A stretch of 64,000 bases of DNA from Cryptomeria japonica (GCF_030272615.1 NC_081407.1:103463897-103527896), one strand, 5' to 3'. Positions 23,854-35,507 are shown, counted from the stretch's first letter. The notes: generated by a model from the letters alone, not told the origin. Numbers and translations: made by a program.

Positions 23854-25197
23854 TTAATTTGGAATAGGTGCACTTAACTCGGTAGGTAAGGTGCTTTCTT
23901 CATTTGACACAATTTCCTTCTTTCTCCAAATCATCTGTAATTTTTCTTTTATTTCCTCAGTGTCTCCTCTAGGTTGATCTCTGCAATCTCTAGCCAAGTG
24001 TCTAACTTTGTGACAATGAAAACATGCCATACTAGGATTTCTCCATGATCTTCGGTTGTTCATTCTAAACCTTATAAAGTAGTTGGAACTTATATGTCCA
24101 TATCTTCCACAACATTCACACCACATCCTTGTATTGTAATCCCATGGTACTATAGAATACTGTCGGTAAGGATCCGTGTGAGTTCGGTAGCCTCTAGTAT
24201 TTGCTCAGTGTGTAGACCACATATAGTTTTTATGCTTAAACCAACACTCCTCAGTACTATGTCCATATCTATTGCAGTTTTTACAAAACCCTTTGAATTT
24301 TGCCTTCTTATAATTGCTAGGAGACTTTGTCCTACATTGGTTAGATGTGTGACCATATTTGTTGCAATTGTGACAATAACCATTAGACCTAGTGACATTC
24401 GGTTGCTTACCTTTTCTGGTTTGGCACATGTTAGCAGTGTGACCTTATTTTCCACAGTAGTTGCAAACAGGCTTCTTTCCTTTGATATTCTTCTTATTTC
24501 CAGCTTGCTTTGATGATTCTCCTCTCTCGATTGTATGAATTCCCTTCTCGATAGAGTCTTTTCCTTTGTAACCGAGTCCTGCTTCTTTGTTGGGTCTTCT
24601 TGTATTCAGTTGCTCATCCAACATCTTTTATGCTTCATAACTCTTTTTCAGTGTTTCCTTGGATTTCTTTTCTGTTTCATGTTCATTGGTCAACCTTGAT
24701 ACTTCAAGTTTCAATGCTTGATTCTCATCATCTTTCAGATTTGCTTCATGATGTGCATAGCCCAATTGATCTGATAGATTACATTGTATTCCAATCATCC
24801 TAGTGATTTCATCATTCTTTTTAGATACTAATGCTTCAAGTTGTTGTTTTTCTCTTTCTAGATCTCTTACTTTATCTTCAGCTGTCCTCAATGCATCAAG
24901 ATTCTTAATCATCTGTGTGCTGAAATGTTCATGTCCTCTTTTCATTGCTTTTAGCTGATCAGTCAGTGCTTTGTTCTTCTCCTTCAATTCTTTAATCATC
25001 TCTTCAGATATACTGTTCTCAGATGATGTTTCAATTTGTTCCACTAACTCTTGAGAGTCCTATAAATCATCAGATAATCTCCTTCTAACTTTCAATGATT
25101 TTTGCATTTGTCTTTGCATGTCTGCAATCACTTGATTAGCATGATCCAACTCTTCTTGTAGATACACAAATTTCTAATATTGTTTATAGCCTTCCAT
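23854..25197 (-). pseudogene. Element D ORF1: coiled-coil, multi-CCHC Gag-like protein
   Basis: Begins at ATG 25197 (MEGYKQY), about 45 bases after the primer site. A long coiled coil (25160-24628: ELKEKNKALTDQLKAMKRG, VRDLEREKQQLEALVSKK) is followed by a GLGYKGKDSIEKG box. Then come CCHC boxes: CNYCGK-stop-GHTANMC, CHNCNKYGHTSNQC, CKNCNRYGHSTEEC, a degenerate CECCGRYGHISSNY and CFHCHKVRHLARDC. The usual N-terminal UBN2 domain of Copia Gag is missing. The second half of Copia B Gag has the same order, so ORF1 is probably a shortened Gag that binds RNA. Stops lie near 25174, 25043, 24450 and 24205. It ends at 23854. Confidence 0.8.
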
Positions 25198-25242
25198 TGA
25201 TAAGATCTTCTTTAGGTTGTTAAACCCTTTTCCAAGATTCAA

Positions 25243-25254
25243 GCTCTGATACCA
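25243..25254 (-). other. Element D primer-binding site
   Basis: Minus-strand TGGTATCAGAGC, exact complement of the initiator tRNA-Met 3' end, two bases from the LTR. Confidence 0.93.
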
Positions 25255-25256
25255 AT

Positions 25257-26418
25257 TGTTAGGCCCAATATGGAAAGCTAATGTACTAAGAGGGGAGGGG
25301 TGAATCAGTACTTCAAATCCTTCTACCAACAATATCTTTACTATTATGCATAAACCACAAACTGCTGTAACATAACATAAAGCTAAAACAAATAAATAAC
25401 AATCATACATGATTCACTCCATAACACATATATTTTGGTTATGCAGAAACTCTTGGTTAGAGAGAAAAACTATGGTGGGGATGGCACCCACAACTTCACT
25501 ACTGCAATAATAAAGGTTGCTGGTTAGAGCTACATGTTCAGCTATTTCTGATAGCTTACCATGTTAGGAGTATCAAGATCATTAGATCTACCTTGCTAAA
25601 GGATTTTACAACACTTATTCTAAATGATGCACCTGGTTAAAGGCTTTACAATTTATAGACTTTGTTAGAGTCTTTTACCCTGTTAAAGGTTTCTCTTACA
25701 ACTTCAAAATATTATAATAAAATCTTTACAAATATCTACAACTTTACATCTGGAATGTTATAGCAGATTCTATGTGCTCAAAATGAGATTACCTTGCTTA
25801 TAACATACCTCAGTAACCCATAAAGTAACTCGGTAAACCCTTCTGTTTACTCTATTCTTTGACTGTTCTTTGAAATCCTTCTCGGTGACCTCTGTGTCTC
25901 TGTAACAGTCATAACACTCAGTGTTTTCTTATGTATCACATATGTCTTGCTTCATACACCTCTATATCTTTATCTGATCTCAATCCATGTTGTATAAATA
26001 GATCTCTTATGTCGGTGATCTGGTTCATTGCTTCGATCTTACAAACATGATTTATCGAATGAATAACCATACAAAATATTTCATTGGATAGATAACCTCA
26101 AAATCATACACAATCTTTAAGTGCAATTTCCAATGTGATAACGATTCTATGTTCCTCGATCTTGTAACACATTTTCCATGTGTGTCTAGATTCAATGATT
26201 CTGGTAAAACGTTTCACTCGGTGTATCATTATTGCTGCTCGGTAGTCATACAGTGTTACTTGGTAGATAGCTCGGTGTATACTGGGCTCTGTGACTACTT
26301 TCTTCTATAGCTGACTGCTCTATGCATACCGACTGAATGTTTCAGTAGTAGTAACCAACTAGAGTATATAGAATGACTTTGGATATAAAACTAATGGCAA
26401 CTATAATAAGTAGTAACA
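25257..26418 (-). mobile_element. Element D 5' LTR
   Basis: 1162 bp, partner of 11878-13029, minus-strand TGTTACTACTTATT...CCTAACA. Its outer edge meets target repeat ATTAA. A TATAAATAG on the plus strand near 25990 (12589 in the other LTR) also reads TATTTATA on the minus strand, so promoter direction is not settled. Confidence 0.93.
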
Positions 26419-26423
26419 ATTAA

Positions 26424-28689
26424 GTGGTTTAGTAGATGTTGTGATTGCATACTGCTAGTACTTATTTTATCTCTTCTAGAGCACAAATTTTGTCTCTTTT
26501 GACACATGCAATGACCCTAAACCTAAATCCATTACTCTGCTACATTAAATTATCCATCTTAGAATTCCATTGTCCTAATTCTCAAGACTTTTGTAGTCCT
26601 AAATTGTATTGCACCTACAATTTTGTACCCCTTGATAGAATTTTAGAATGATCATAACCTCTAAGTTTAAATATCAAAATTTCAAAGTTGATAATATTGG
26701 GATATAGTTGTTACCCATCACCATGGGTACCGAGAGTTTGGATTAATGGGTCTAAGGTTTGTATTTAAGGACATTATCCTAGGTCATTTAATTATTGATT
26801 AGTTATATTTTAGATTCATATAGTCAACCATACTCATCACAAAATCAATCCTCATTGGCCTCATTTTACATCAAATGTGATTACTTAGTAAATCAACATC
26901 TAACCATCTTTTTCCCTATTTGATCTTTTAAATAGCTCAAGTGTCTAACTATCATCAATGAAGTCAATTACTCTTCCCTTTGTACATAGTAGTCTCCTAA
27001 TGATACTTTTAACCACCACACTTTTTTTAGATACAAGTAGATGTATAGCAAACATGAGCTTCTAACGTTGAACTTGAAATTTTATAGTGAACAAAACCAC
27101 ACAAGAAAAAAACATCCAAGAACCAATTTATAGTTGTAGTTTAATCCCTACATACAAAAGATAGACTTCATTTATCTCTAATCTCTAATACTATATTCAA
27201 TTTTATATTTAAATTTATTGGGTTTTCTTACATCTTGACAATTTAAATTAAAAATATGCAAATTTAAAATAAATAAATAAAAAAAAACCATTTCACATAA
27301 AAAAAAAATTGATCAATCACAGTCGAAGCAATATTCGCTTTTGATTGGAGCTATGAACCAATGACACCACATTTTTGAGGGGCCTCATTGGCCTCATTCT
27401 CATGTTTGTTCGGCAATAACACCCTTATATCTCCTTGTGTCATCATGTCTTCCATGCTCAGGCATCACCTTATCTCTCCATTACCTATGTGTGGGACACA
27501 TGGGCTTCAAGTAGACTCAAACATTTGACCTCCCATGTACGAGGATCACAGCTATTTGTGGAATAATCCCCTAAACCATTTCACAAAATTATTTCAATCA
27601 TTCTATTTTAAATTATTTTATTTATCTGAATATATAATAGTCAACCTCAATTAAATCAATTGAAAGTTAAAATAATTAAATTATACTCACTTAAATTAAT
27701 ATTAGGGTAATTTTATTCCTCTAAATACCCATATCACACTAACATAGGTATATTCCCTTCATTTGAATAATCACCAACAAATAGGGTCATCATTGTTTTA
27801 ATATTCTCGTGTATAAGAAAGGGATGTGTAGGGACACTACATCCTTATGGTAGGGCATTCGTAACAATATAAGACCAAGTATTTATCATGATAGTACAAA
27901 TTAGTTGGTCGAATATTCTTCACGATGTCTTTATATTCTTTATCTTTTGGGTTAAATAATTTTTAAAATATTATATTATGTTTATTATAATTATAGTTAT
28001 TTATTATTAGATATATTTAACCAAAAAAAATTACTAGATATTTTTTTTAAATTAGTTGTTTGATAAATTATAAGTAAAGAGCACAAATTAGAAGAGAGTT
28101 TTTTTTATTAGGTTTGAAATTATTTAATTATTTCAATTAAATTTTAAAATTTAATTTAATTTATGAAATTTGAAATATTATTATATATTATCTTTTTTTT
28201 AAATAATTATATATAATATTTTTTTCAGAGAAATATATATTTTTAAAATAATTTATGTAGTTTTTTTATAAGATATTTTTGTCAATAATATTCTTAAAAT
28301 GATTAAAAGTTAACAATGCATATAACTATTATATGTATAATTATACAGTGTAACATTAAAGTTATTGTACATTTTAAATATTTAATAGTAAATTAAATTA
28401 TATAGAATGAAGTTTTTTATTTATAACCTTTTCAATTAAAGTTGAATATCTTCAAAGGCATGTATAATATTTAAAATCTTTATATAACCAAACTAAAGAT
28501 CAAGTTACATTAATAACTTGATTTTTCTTCATTATTCTTATAGTTTTTTTATGTGTACTAAACAAATTTGATTACAAAAGAATAAGTAACCAACAAAGAA
28601 GGTTGTGAATGAAAAAATTATATTACACTACAATAACAAAAGTGAAGAGGAAACATTACAAAAAACAACAAAGACATTATGAATCTGTA
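26424..28689. other. AT-rich intergenic DNA, no gene seen
   Basis: Long A/T runs, particularly 27640-28620, with short open frames lacking any recognisable domain. No LTR, terminal repeat or target duplication could be paired. It is probably very old decayed repeat. Confidence 0.6.
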
Positions 28690-28922
28690 ACAATAGAAAC
28701 AATCGGATGACAGAGATCCACCTCCTTCGGCCACTGCTCTAGTTGCTTAAGCGGTCATTTCTTGTTTTCTACTCTTTGAGCTCAACCCATGTTGTTGTGT
28801 TTTTTGTTTCTTCAGGTGTTGCCCATTTGACTCCTGAAGGGTGATCTTGTATCCACCTACCTTTTTTGTAAATAGTGTACTTTATCTCTTTTAATGAAAA
28901 TGGCTACCACTCATTAAAAAAA
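28690..28922 (+). mobile_element. Possible LINE 3' end
   Basis: A non-coding stretch ends TTTTAATGAAAATGGCTACC and then a short A run at about 28914-28922, which looks like the 3' untranslated tail of a plant L1 LINE. It does not join the endonuclease fragment downstream, so it would be a separate 5'-truncated copy. Recognition is by eye only. Confidence 0.4.
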
Positions 28923-29061
28923 TATGAATTCTTTTTTAAATATATTTTAACAAATATTTAATTTTAAAATAAGTGTAAACTATTTAAAATTATTTAGTTT
29001 TATAACAAAAAGAAATTATGGAATGAAATTAAAATCAAAACTAAGGTTTTTGGGGGAAAGA

Positions 29062-29890
29062 TGTATATTTTAGGTGGAGAATTAAATGTGATCTTGGATC
29101 AATTAGAAAAGTGCGGGGAGCCTAGGCAGAATATCTCAAACATAAAAAGATTTTGTTGCCTTCATACAAAACCTCAACCTCATTGACACCTCTCTTGCCA
29201 ATGGAAAATATACTAAGAATAACATAAGATTAGGGTTGACAAGTTTAACAAATAAACTTGACCATTTTATGTTATCAACCAACTAGGTCAATTTCATAGT
29301 GGCTAAAAACTTCCTTACTAATCCCACTTCCAATTCCAATCACTTTCTCATCATCCTATGCCTAGTGGAGGAGCATTTGCCCCCTAGATAGCAATTTTCA
29401 TTTGAAAAATGTGGTTAAGATGTCTGAATATCAAAAAACTTATCAACGAATGGTGGGACAAACCATTTAACTATAATAGATTTAAGATGTTCATTTTTAC
29501 AAAAAAAAATAGCACATCAAACAAATGATAAAATAATGGAACAAAAAATCTTTCAAAGACATCTTTAAGGATAGAGATAGGATAGGGGGGAATTGAAGAC
29601 ACTTAACAAATGACCTACCACAAATGGAATGTTCCAACAAGATTAATTAAAATAAATGGAGCTCTTGGTAGAGTATAGCACGAAATCCTTATAAGGGAAG
29701 AAATGTTTGGAGATCAAAATCTAGGGAATCATGCCTATAAAAGGTGAATTGAATAGAAAATATATTAACTATATAACAAAGATTAGTTGAAGTCAAAACA
29801 AAATTTCAATATTTCAATACTTTCAAATATAAAATATTAGTGGGAGGGGGAAGAGGTGTTCTACAACTTTGGTGGAAGGATAATGGCCAT
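29062..29890 (+). pseudogene. LINE ORF2 fragment: endonuclease C-terminus and linker
   Basis: Across several frames one reads GGELNVILDQLEKCG, NLIDTSLANGKYT, TNKLDHFML and SNHFLIILCLVEEHLPP. This is the end of the apurinic-type endonuclease of an L1 LINE. A linker towards RT follows (EWWDKPFNYNRFKMFIFTKK, RLIKINGALGRV-like). The RT domain is not present. Frameshifts and stops are dense, so this is old. The endonuclease would nick target DNA to prime LINE copying. Confidence 0.7.
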
Positions 29891-30407
29891 CTACCATTGA
29901 TGTGTTGTTGTGCTCTTTTCCTCAAGTATGCTCCTCACGTCCATTGTTCCTATCCTTAATAGATTCTAATTAATGTGCTTGTGTCTAATTTTTCTTTTAT
30001 GAATTTTAAATTTTTTTTGCTCTATTGATTTTTATTTTTCCTTATTTTTGTTGCATTCATAGTTGCATACAAGTTGGTGTTTGGTTGTGCTCAAACAACT
30101 ATGGAAGGTGGTAATATTGGTTTGGGTGAGCCTCCCAATGATATGATAAGACTAGAGATAATTAATGGAGTGATGAATGTCAATGGAATGTAATTTTGTG
30201 ATTTACTTTAGAAAATAGTGGACAAAGGGTTCCAAACTCTACAAAATTTGAACTGGTAGACCATGGAGGGCTAGATGGAAATAAAATAGTTAGAGGAGCA
30301 GAAAGTAAGTCCCCTCCTAGTAGCCCTAGAAAACTCATTTCCATTCCTAACTCTGACATGGTAACAACCATGGATATGGAAGAAAAAAGGCTTTTAAATG
30401 TTGTATT
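29891..30407. other. Unassigned DNA with a short coding-like stretch
   Basis: No paired repeat. Plus-strand readings at 30101-30190 (MEGGNIGLGEPPND) and about 30208-30415 (VPNSTKFELVDHGG, PPSSPRKLISIPNSD) have protein-like composition but contain stops. They might be a piece of LINE ORF1 or a decayed gene. I cannot tell. Confidence 0.35.
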
Positions 30408-30512
30408 TGTAGTATCATAAATTATACTCCTTTTTAATTACTGAGTCCAAGTTCACACTCTCCTAGACCTCATTTTAATTTTCCCATTTCTCTAATCATT
30501 TTGGGGTATTTT
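30408..30512 (+). mobile_element. Head of an F-type Gypsy LTR, cut by element E
   Basis: TGTAGTATCATAAATTATAC and about 85 following bases resemble the first ~105 bp of the F LTR at 35508 (CATCGTAAATTGTACACCC, then TTCACACTCTTCTAG). The similarity stops where E begins, so E appears to have landed inside an older LTR of the F kind. Its remainder should lie right of the window. Confidence 0.6.
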
Positions 30513-31726
30513 TTTTGCAAATATAAGTTCTTGTTTTCATTGATGTCCAACTTTTTGATATGGATGAGCAACTTGGCTACAGTCCTTGGTCTGGATGTGG
30601 TAGAGTATAGTGCAATTACAATGGGATAGCAATATGATTATGCAAATGTGTGGAGTTTATTTGTGGTTATTCCTAAATGATTTAATGATGTATGTTGAAT
30701 TTTATGGGGCTTTGGTATTATTTTTTTGGATCTGCAGTTGGTGTTTAGTAAAGTGTGATTGTTTCAGTGTTAGTGTAAAGAAATGTGTTGCATTCCTATA
30801 TCTGCTAGTATTTTGGTGATGTGGTTTGATTACTCAGTGTTATTGGTATTTTTCGATACAATTTTGGGCATTTACAAGTACTCTTAATGGTAAACATTGA
30901 AGGTTGTGTAAATTTGTGGCATTGTTGTTTGACAGTTATCTTTTACACCTGACCTATAATGCTTTGGTCCATGCGATTATGTGTGGATTTATGGGTGACA
31001 TTTTAGGGTGGACAAGAAGGTGTGAGCTAACTTGGTGTGAAGCCTCACATATTTGATTTTTCCTTCCACATTGTATTGGAGTTAATTTTTGGGCCGACAA
31101 TTATGTATTTGCACGCTAAATCTAATTAGACCAATCTAATTGATGTAATTGAGCTTACAACTAATATATAAAGGATTGAATCATTGTGGAAAGATATATA
31201 GAAGTAGTGTGTGTTGTGAAAAGTATATGCAAAACATTATAGTGGCTTGAAAGTGTTACAGAGCGGTGATGAAGACAGTTTCTAATATATTTTGAATTGT
31301 GAACTATGATCAGCATTTCAAGGGATGCAATTCCTTATAGTTCAACCCTATTGATGTATCTTTATCAGATGTATTATATCTTACCCTAAAGAAGTGATAT
31401 TTAGTGTTTGCAAGTCCCTTTTGTATCTTTCCCTAAGGTTGTGCACCTTATCTTTGTAATTCATCTTAGGGGCAATGAGCTCCTTGGCCTTTGGCCTAAA
31501 CATTGTAATCAATTTATCATATAATGAGATAGTTCTCACTGTGTTTTTTCCCAATTTGAGTTTTTCATGTAAAAATATTCTTCTTGTGTGGTTGCTTTTG
31601 TGATTTCAATTATTTATTTTCATGCATAAGGTATGTGGAATCAATGTTAAGTAAAAAGGTTAATTTTGATTAAGTTTTTGTATATTCTTATTCAGCCCCC
31701 CTTTCAACTCTCGATAGTGTTCAACA
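30513..31726 (+). mobile_element. Element E 5' LTR
   Basis: About 1214 bp ending GTGTTCAACA before the primer site. It aligns with 34538-35507 in blocks such as GGTCCATG, GTGGATTTATGGGTGA and CATGCATAAGGTAT. About 135 bp (31441-31575) have no counterpart in the 3' copy. The start is mutated (TTTTG for TGTTG), so the left edge may be off by a few bases. Confidence 0.75.
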
Positions 31727-31728
31727 AT

Positions 31729-31740
31729 TAATATCAGAGC
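31729..31740 (+). other. Element E primer-binding site (degenerate)
   Basis: TAATATCAGAGC two bases after the LTR, against TGGTATCAGAGC for initiator tRNA-Met. Two G-to-A changes fit decay of a once perfect site. Confidence 0.7.
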
Positions 31741-31794
31741 AAGGTTCTTGAAGGAATAGCCTAATAGTTGAGATAGATCCAAGTTTTGAACACT

Positions 31795-32700
31795 ATGTTT
31801 GATTTTGATTTGGATTCTATGGAACAAAATAAATGGGACATTGATGTTATGGTGGACATAAATGGAGAATTGAGGCATGCTTTAGCAAATTTGGATGAAA
31901 GAAGAAACAAGTGCAAGAAAGAAGAAGAGAAGATCACCTATCTAATAAAGCTACTTGATGAAGGAAGAAAGGTTATTGGTGATCTTGAAAAAATGATACA
32001 TGACAATATTGGAAAAAGTATCAAACTTGAGGAAGAAGTGGATATGTTGAAGAAAGAGTTAAAGGAGGCAAAAGAGAAAAAATGGCAAAGGTCTAAAGCT
32101 TAAAGGCGTAGTGAAGTGCTTGATGTGATGCTTAGTGCTCAGCAGGAAAACAAAGATAAATATGGACTTGGATTTGAAAAAGGTGAAAGCTCTAAGAGTT
32201 TCAGTCAAGGAGACAAAGGAAAGGAAAAGGTCAAGGATCAATTGAAGGACACTAACAAAGATCAAAAAGGTTTCGCTCCAATCCGAAACAAGAAGATTGA
32301 CAGAAGGACTCCTCTTGCTCAAACCAAGTATTCATCAACCTTTACTGGTAATTATTTTTCATACAATAAATTTGGACATAGAGCTAGTGAATGTAGAATT
32401 CAGACCAAATCTCAATAATTTCATGGTCAATGCTACACTTGCAATAAGTTTGGACAGAAGGAAAATGAGTGTAGTAGAATGGTATGAAATGGATATGTGA
32501 ATACAAACCATGAGTGCAAACCTAATATCAAAAGGAATGAAAATGGTCTGCAATAACGTTTTGACTCGTTATAACTGCAATAAATTGGACACATTGATAG
32601 GTTCTACAGAACAAGGAATGAGAAGTCTATTGGTCTAGTAAAGAAGATTGATGTTAATGAAGAAAAGGAGAAGATGAGATGACATGGGTGAATAAATCAG
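31795..32700 (+). pseudogene. Element E Gag-like coiled-coil/CCHC protein
   Basis: A start near ATG 31795 gives an acidic N-terminus and a coiled coil (LANLDERRNKCKKEEEKI, LEEEVDMLKKELKEAKEK). After a single TAA (32101) the same frame reads LDVMLSAQQENKDKYGLGFE, a basic linker, and a knuckle with its first Cys pair damaged (YFSYNKFGHRASEC). Two more decayed knuckles follow (CYTCNKFGQKENEC, NCNKLGHIDRF across a frameshift). Order and motifs parallel ORF1 of D and the C-terminal half of Copia B Gag. The presumed role is RNA packaging. Confidence 0.7.
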
Positions 32701-33074
32701 ATGAGAAGATGAAAGAAAAGAATGAGGATGGGTCTGCACTTATTGATGGTGCAAATTCATCTTTCGGTAATTAGATAAATATAATATCTGAGGGGGAGAG
32801 AAAAATGAAGATCTTATGAACCCCCTTGTAGTTTGGATGCTAAGTTTTTTTTAGCATAGCAGAGACTGTGAAAGTGTTTCTAGAGGTTTCTAGATGGTTT
32901 TGTTGATCCACAACACTTTTTATGAAATTTTATGAAACATAGTATCAACTATATGACTTGAAATGGTAAAATGCATTAAAGAATGCTAAACCCTAAGAAG
33001 GTGAACTCAACAAAAAAAAATCTTTTTTGAATCATTTCTATCACTTGTGATCTTTCTATCTTGAGAGCTCTATG

Positions 33075-34320
33075 AATTTTATGAAAGGGTGAAATGGAAA
33101 CTTTGATCATTGTAGAACCTAAATTGAAGCCAAAACTTGTGTTCAAGCTATTCTTAAAGATAAAGGAGACAAGAAAAAAGTAGATACTATTCCAAATGAT
33201 CAGTTGAATACATAACAGAATGTGATGGAGGTTGTTGAGAAGATTCTGGAAGATGCTAGAGATGAGAAGTAGAAAGAGGATCTGAAGAACGAAAGGAAAG
33301 AGGAAACAAATAAGGAGAATATTGAAGGTGAAAAGATAGAGAAACAAGAGGAGAAGGAAGATGAGGAGAAGGAAGAAGAGAAGAAAGATAGTCTAAATAA
33401 GAAAAAATTGTGTCTAATACAAGGAGATTAGAAGAATGTTAGTGGGAGAATATTCCAAACTATCTGAAGATTTTGGATTAGAATTATTATAGTTATAAAT
33501 AAAGTTTGAACCAATTGTAACATCATAAGTATTGCAAGTACTAGCGACGTATGGTATGTTGGACTTAGATAAGTTGATGCCCCTTCATATGTTATATTTG
33601 GGTGATGTTATCCACCACACAACAGAAATAAATACATCATTTATAAGGTAGCCTATACCAATTTGATAAATAACATTGTGAAGTTTCTCCATAAGAAACT
33701 TATGAAGGTAAAGGTTGATGAGTTCCTTAGCGAAGAGGAGTAGTTGCAGGCTATGTTGACTGGACTGAAGCACTATGCTTCTAACTTGGTGGAAAATTCT
33801 AAGAAGAAGATGGCAAAGAAGAGGTTAAGTGATCTAATGAATAAGTGTACAAATACACACAACCGGTTGCAAGAGAGCATAATAAATTTTGTCAAAAGTG
33901 GTCTAGTTCAACTCAAGGTATACATGATTATGTAAAAAAATTGAGAATCATATTGTAGAGGTGTCTAAGTCAATAAACTTTAAGTTATATGGAGATGGTA
34001 AAGGAAGAGTTCAGTTAGAGAACTTGTACATAAAATTAAATTTAATAATTAATCAAAAAGAATACATCAAGAAGGATATCTACTAGTTGAGAGATATTAT
34101 AGATGTGCATCTCACCACTATGGTGTATTTTTTTTTTAAATAAAAAGAGTTAAGCAAGACAATGAAGGAATCGAGAAGTTTTGAAGAGGCAGGGGATCTT
34201 CTATTAAAGATAAAGAATCAGTGTAATCTTTTGGTCTCTGCAAGAGTTAATTGGAGTATTGTTTGGGCTCAGTTGAAGTTCATTCATAAAAGTATCATAC
34301 GCCTAGCTCAATGAGGTGGT
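33075..34320 (+). pseudogene. Element E ORF2-like decayed frame
   Basis: A highly charged region (33140-33420, Glu/Lys repeats) is followed by helical readings: SNLVENSKKKMAKKRLSDLM (33744-33935), IENHIVEVSKSINFKLYGDG and KTMKESRSFEEAGDLLLKIK. It occupies the position of ORF2 in D and has similar helical, Lys-rich composition at the C-terminus. The globular N-terminal part of D ORF2 seems to be missing. Homology to D is inferred from position and composition, not from an alignment. Confidence 0.45.
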
Positions 34321-34524
34321 TAAATTGTTTTCTAGTAATAAGAATTTGATTGTATACATATGTTGACATGTTGGTAATACAGTTTTGGTTTATAATTTTG
34401 AGGAAGTGTTGTTGATAGGGGAGATGTACATAGGTTGTTCAGTTTTATTTTAAGAAGAGACCCTTTGTCTTTGATGTCGAAGGGAGAGTGGTTTTGGAGT
34501 GGGCACAAGTATTTCTATCAATCA

Positions 34525-34537
34525 AAAAGGGGAATAT
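34525..34537 (+). other. Element E polypurine tract
   Basis: AAAAAGGGGAATAT directly before the 3' LTR start TGTTGTAAATAT. Confidence 0.7.
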
Positions 34538-35507
34538 TGTTGTAAATATAATTTCTTATTGTCACTGATATCAAATTTGTCCAAATATGGTTTGGTATAG
34601 TGCTGTTACAGTGGGATAAAAAATATGATCATGTGGATATGTAGAGAATATTTTTGGTTATTACAGAAGGATTTTAATGATGTATCTTGAAGTTTTTGGA
34701 TCTTTGGTATTGGTTCTTAGATTCACAATTGGTGTTTAGTCAAGTGTGATTGTTCAGGTGTTAGTGTACAATAATGTGTTGTATTCCTATACCTGCTAGT
34801 ATTTTCGTGATGCAGTTTGATTACTTAGTGTTATTAGTATTTAATGATTCTACCTTGGGCATCCACAAGTACTCTTAGTGGTCTACATTGAAGGTTGTAT
34901 AAAGTTGTGGTGATGTGGTTTGACAATATTATCTTTTGCATCTGACCTATAATGCTTTGGTCCATGTAGTTGCATGTGGATCCATGGGTGATGTTTTAGG
35001 ATGGACAATAATGTGTGTCGACTTGGTGTGAAGCCTCACACATCTCATTTTCCCTTCCATGTTGCACTGTAGGTTTTATTTGGCATGGCAATTATGTATT
35101 TGCACATTACATATAATTAGGACGACCTAATTGATGTAATTGAGGTTGCATTTGATATATAAAGGGTTGAATCATTGTGGAAATATATAGAGAAGTAGTG
35201 TGTGTTGTGCAAATTATATGTGAAGCAATACAATGGTTTGGAATTTTTATACACCAATGATGAAGATAGTTTCTGATATGTTTTGAATTGTGAACTATGA
35301 TTAGCATTTCAGTGGAGGTGGTTCCTTACAATTTAACCATATTAATGTATCGTTATCACATGTATTATGTCTTGTCCTAAAGAAGTGATCTTCATTATTT
35401 ACAAGTCCCTTTTGTATCTTTCCCTAAGGTTGTAAAAATATTGGTATTCTTGTGTGGTGGTTGTTGTGATTTCATTTGTTTACTTTCATGCATAAGGTAT
35501 ATGGAAT
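34538..35507 (+). mobile_element. Element E 3' LTR, cut by F
   Basis: 970 bp collinear with 30513-31650 apart from one ~135-bp gap. It stops inside ...AAGGTATATGGAAT where the F LTR begins. The missing last ~75 bp should lie beyond the right edge. GGAAT (35503-35507) would be the target duplication of F. Confidence 0.75.

Larger units (their letters stand above)
11878..26418 (-). mobile_element. Element D: pol-less Copia-type LTR element
   Basis: Two similar LTRs (11878-13029 and 25257-26418) face the same way. They are flanked by perfect 5-bp repeats ATTAA (11873-11877 and 26419-26423). The primer site (25243-25254) and polypurine tract (13031-13041) are in the right places for a minus-strand element. 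Without the nested Copia I it is about 7.9 kb, with 5.6 kb of internal sequence. That sequence holds a Gag-like ORF1 and a long ORF2, but no protease, integrase, RT or RNase H. It would therefore need enzymes from another element, perhaps a relative of Copia B, whose Gag C-terminal half it resembles. Confidence 0.93.
30513..35507 (+). mobile_element. Element E: pol-less Copia-like LTR element
   Basis: Two LTRs (30513-31726 and 34538-35507, the latter cut short by F) enclose 2.8 kb. The internal part has a degenerate initiator tRNA-Met primer site, a coiled-coil/CCHC Gag-like frame, a long Lys/Glu-rich decayed frame and a polypurine tract. No protease, integrase, RT or RNase H is visible. The order matches element D, including the GLGFEKGESS box, so D and E look like two ages or subfamilies of one non-autonomous type. 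LTR similarity is clearly lower than for D, H or I, so E is older. Confidence 0.8.

Noticed and set aside
22598-24513. Several plus-strand open frames opposite D ORF1 and ORF2
   Set aside because: Shadows of the minus-strand coding sequence.
28690-28922. Joining the LINE 3' tail and the LINE endonuclease fragment into one element
   Set aside because: The tail lies upstream of the endonuclease on the same strand, so they cannot be one collinear LINE.
30101-30415. Possible host gene exon with VPNSTKFELVDHGG and PPSSPRKLISIPNSD
   Set aside because: Stops, no domain recognised, no splice-supported continuation, surrounded by repeats. Left as unassigned.
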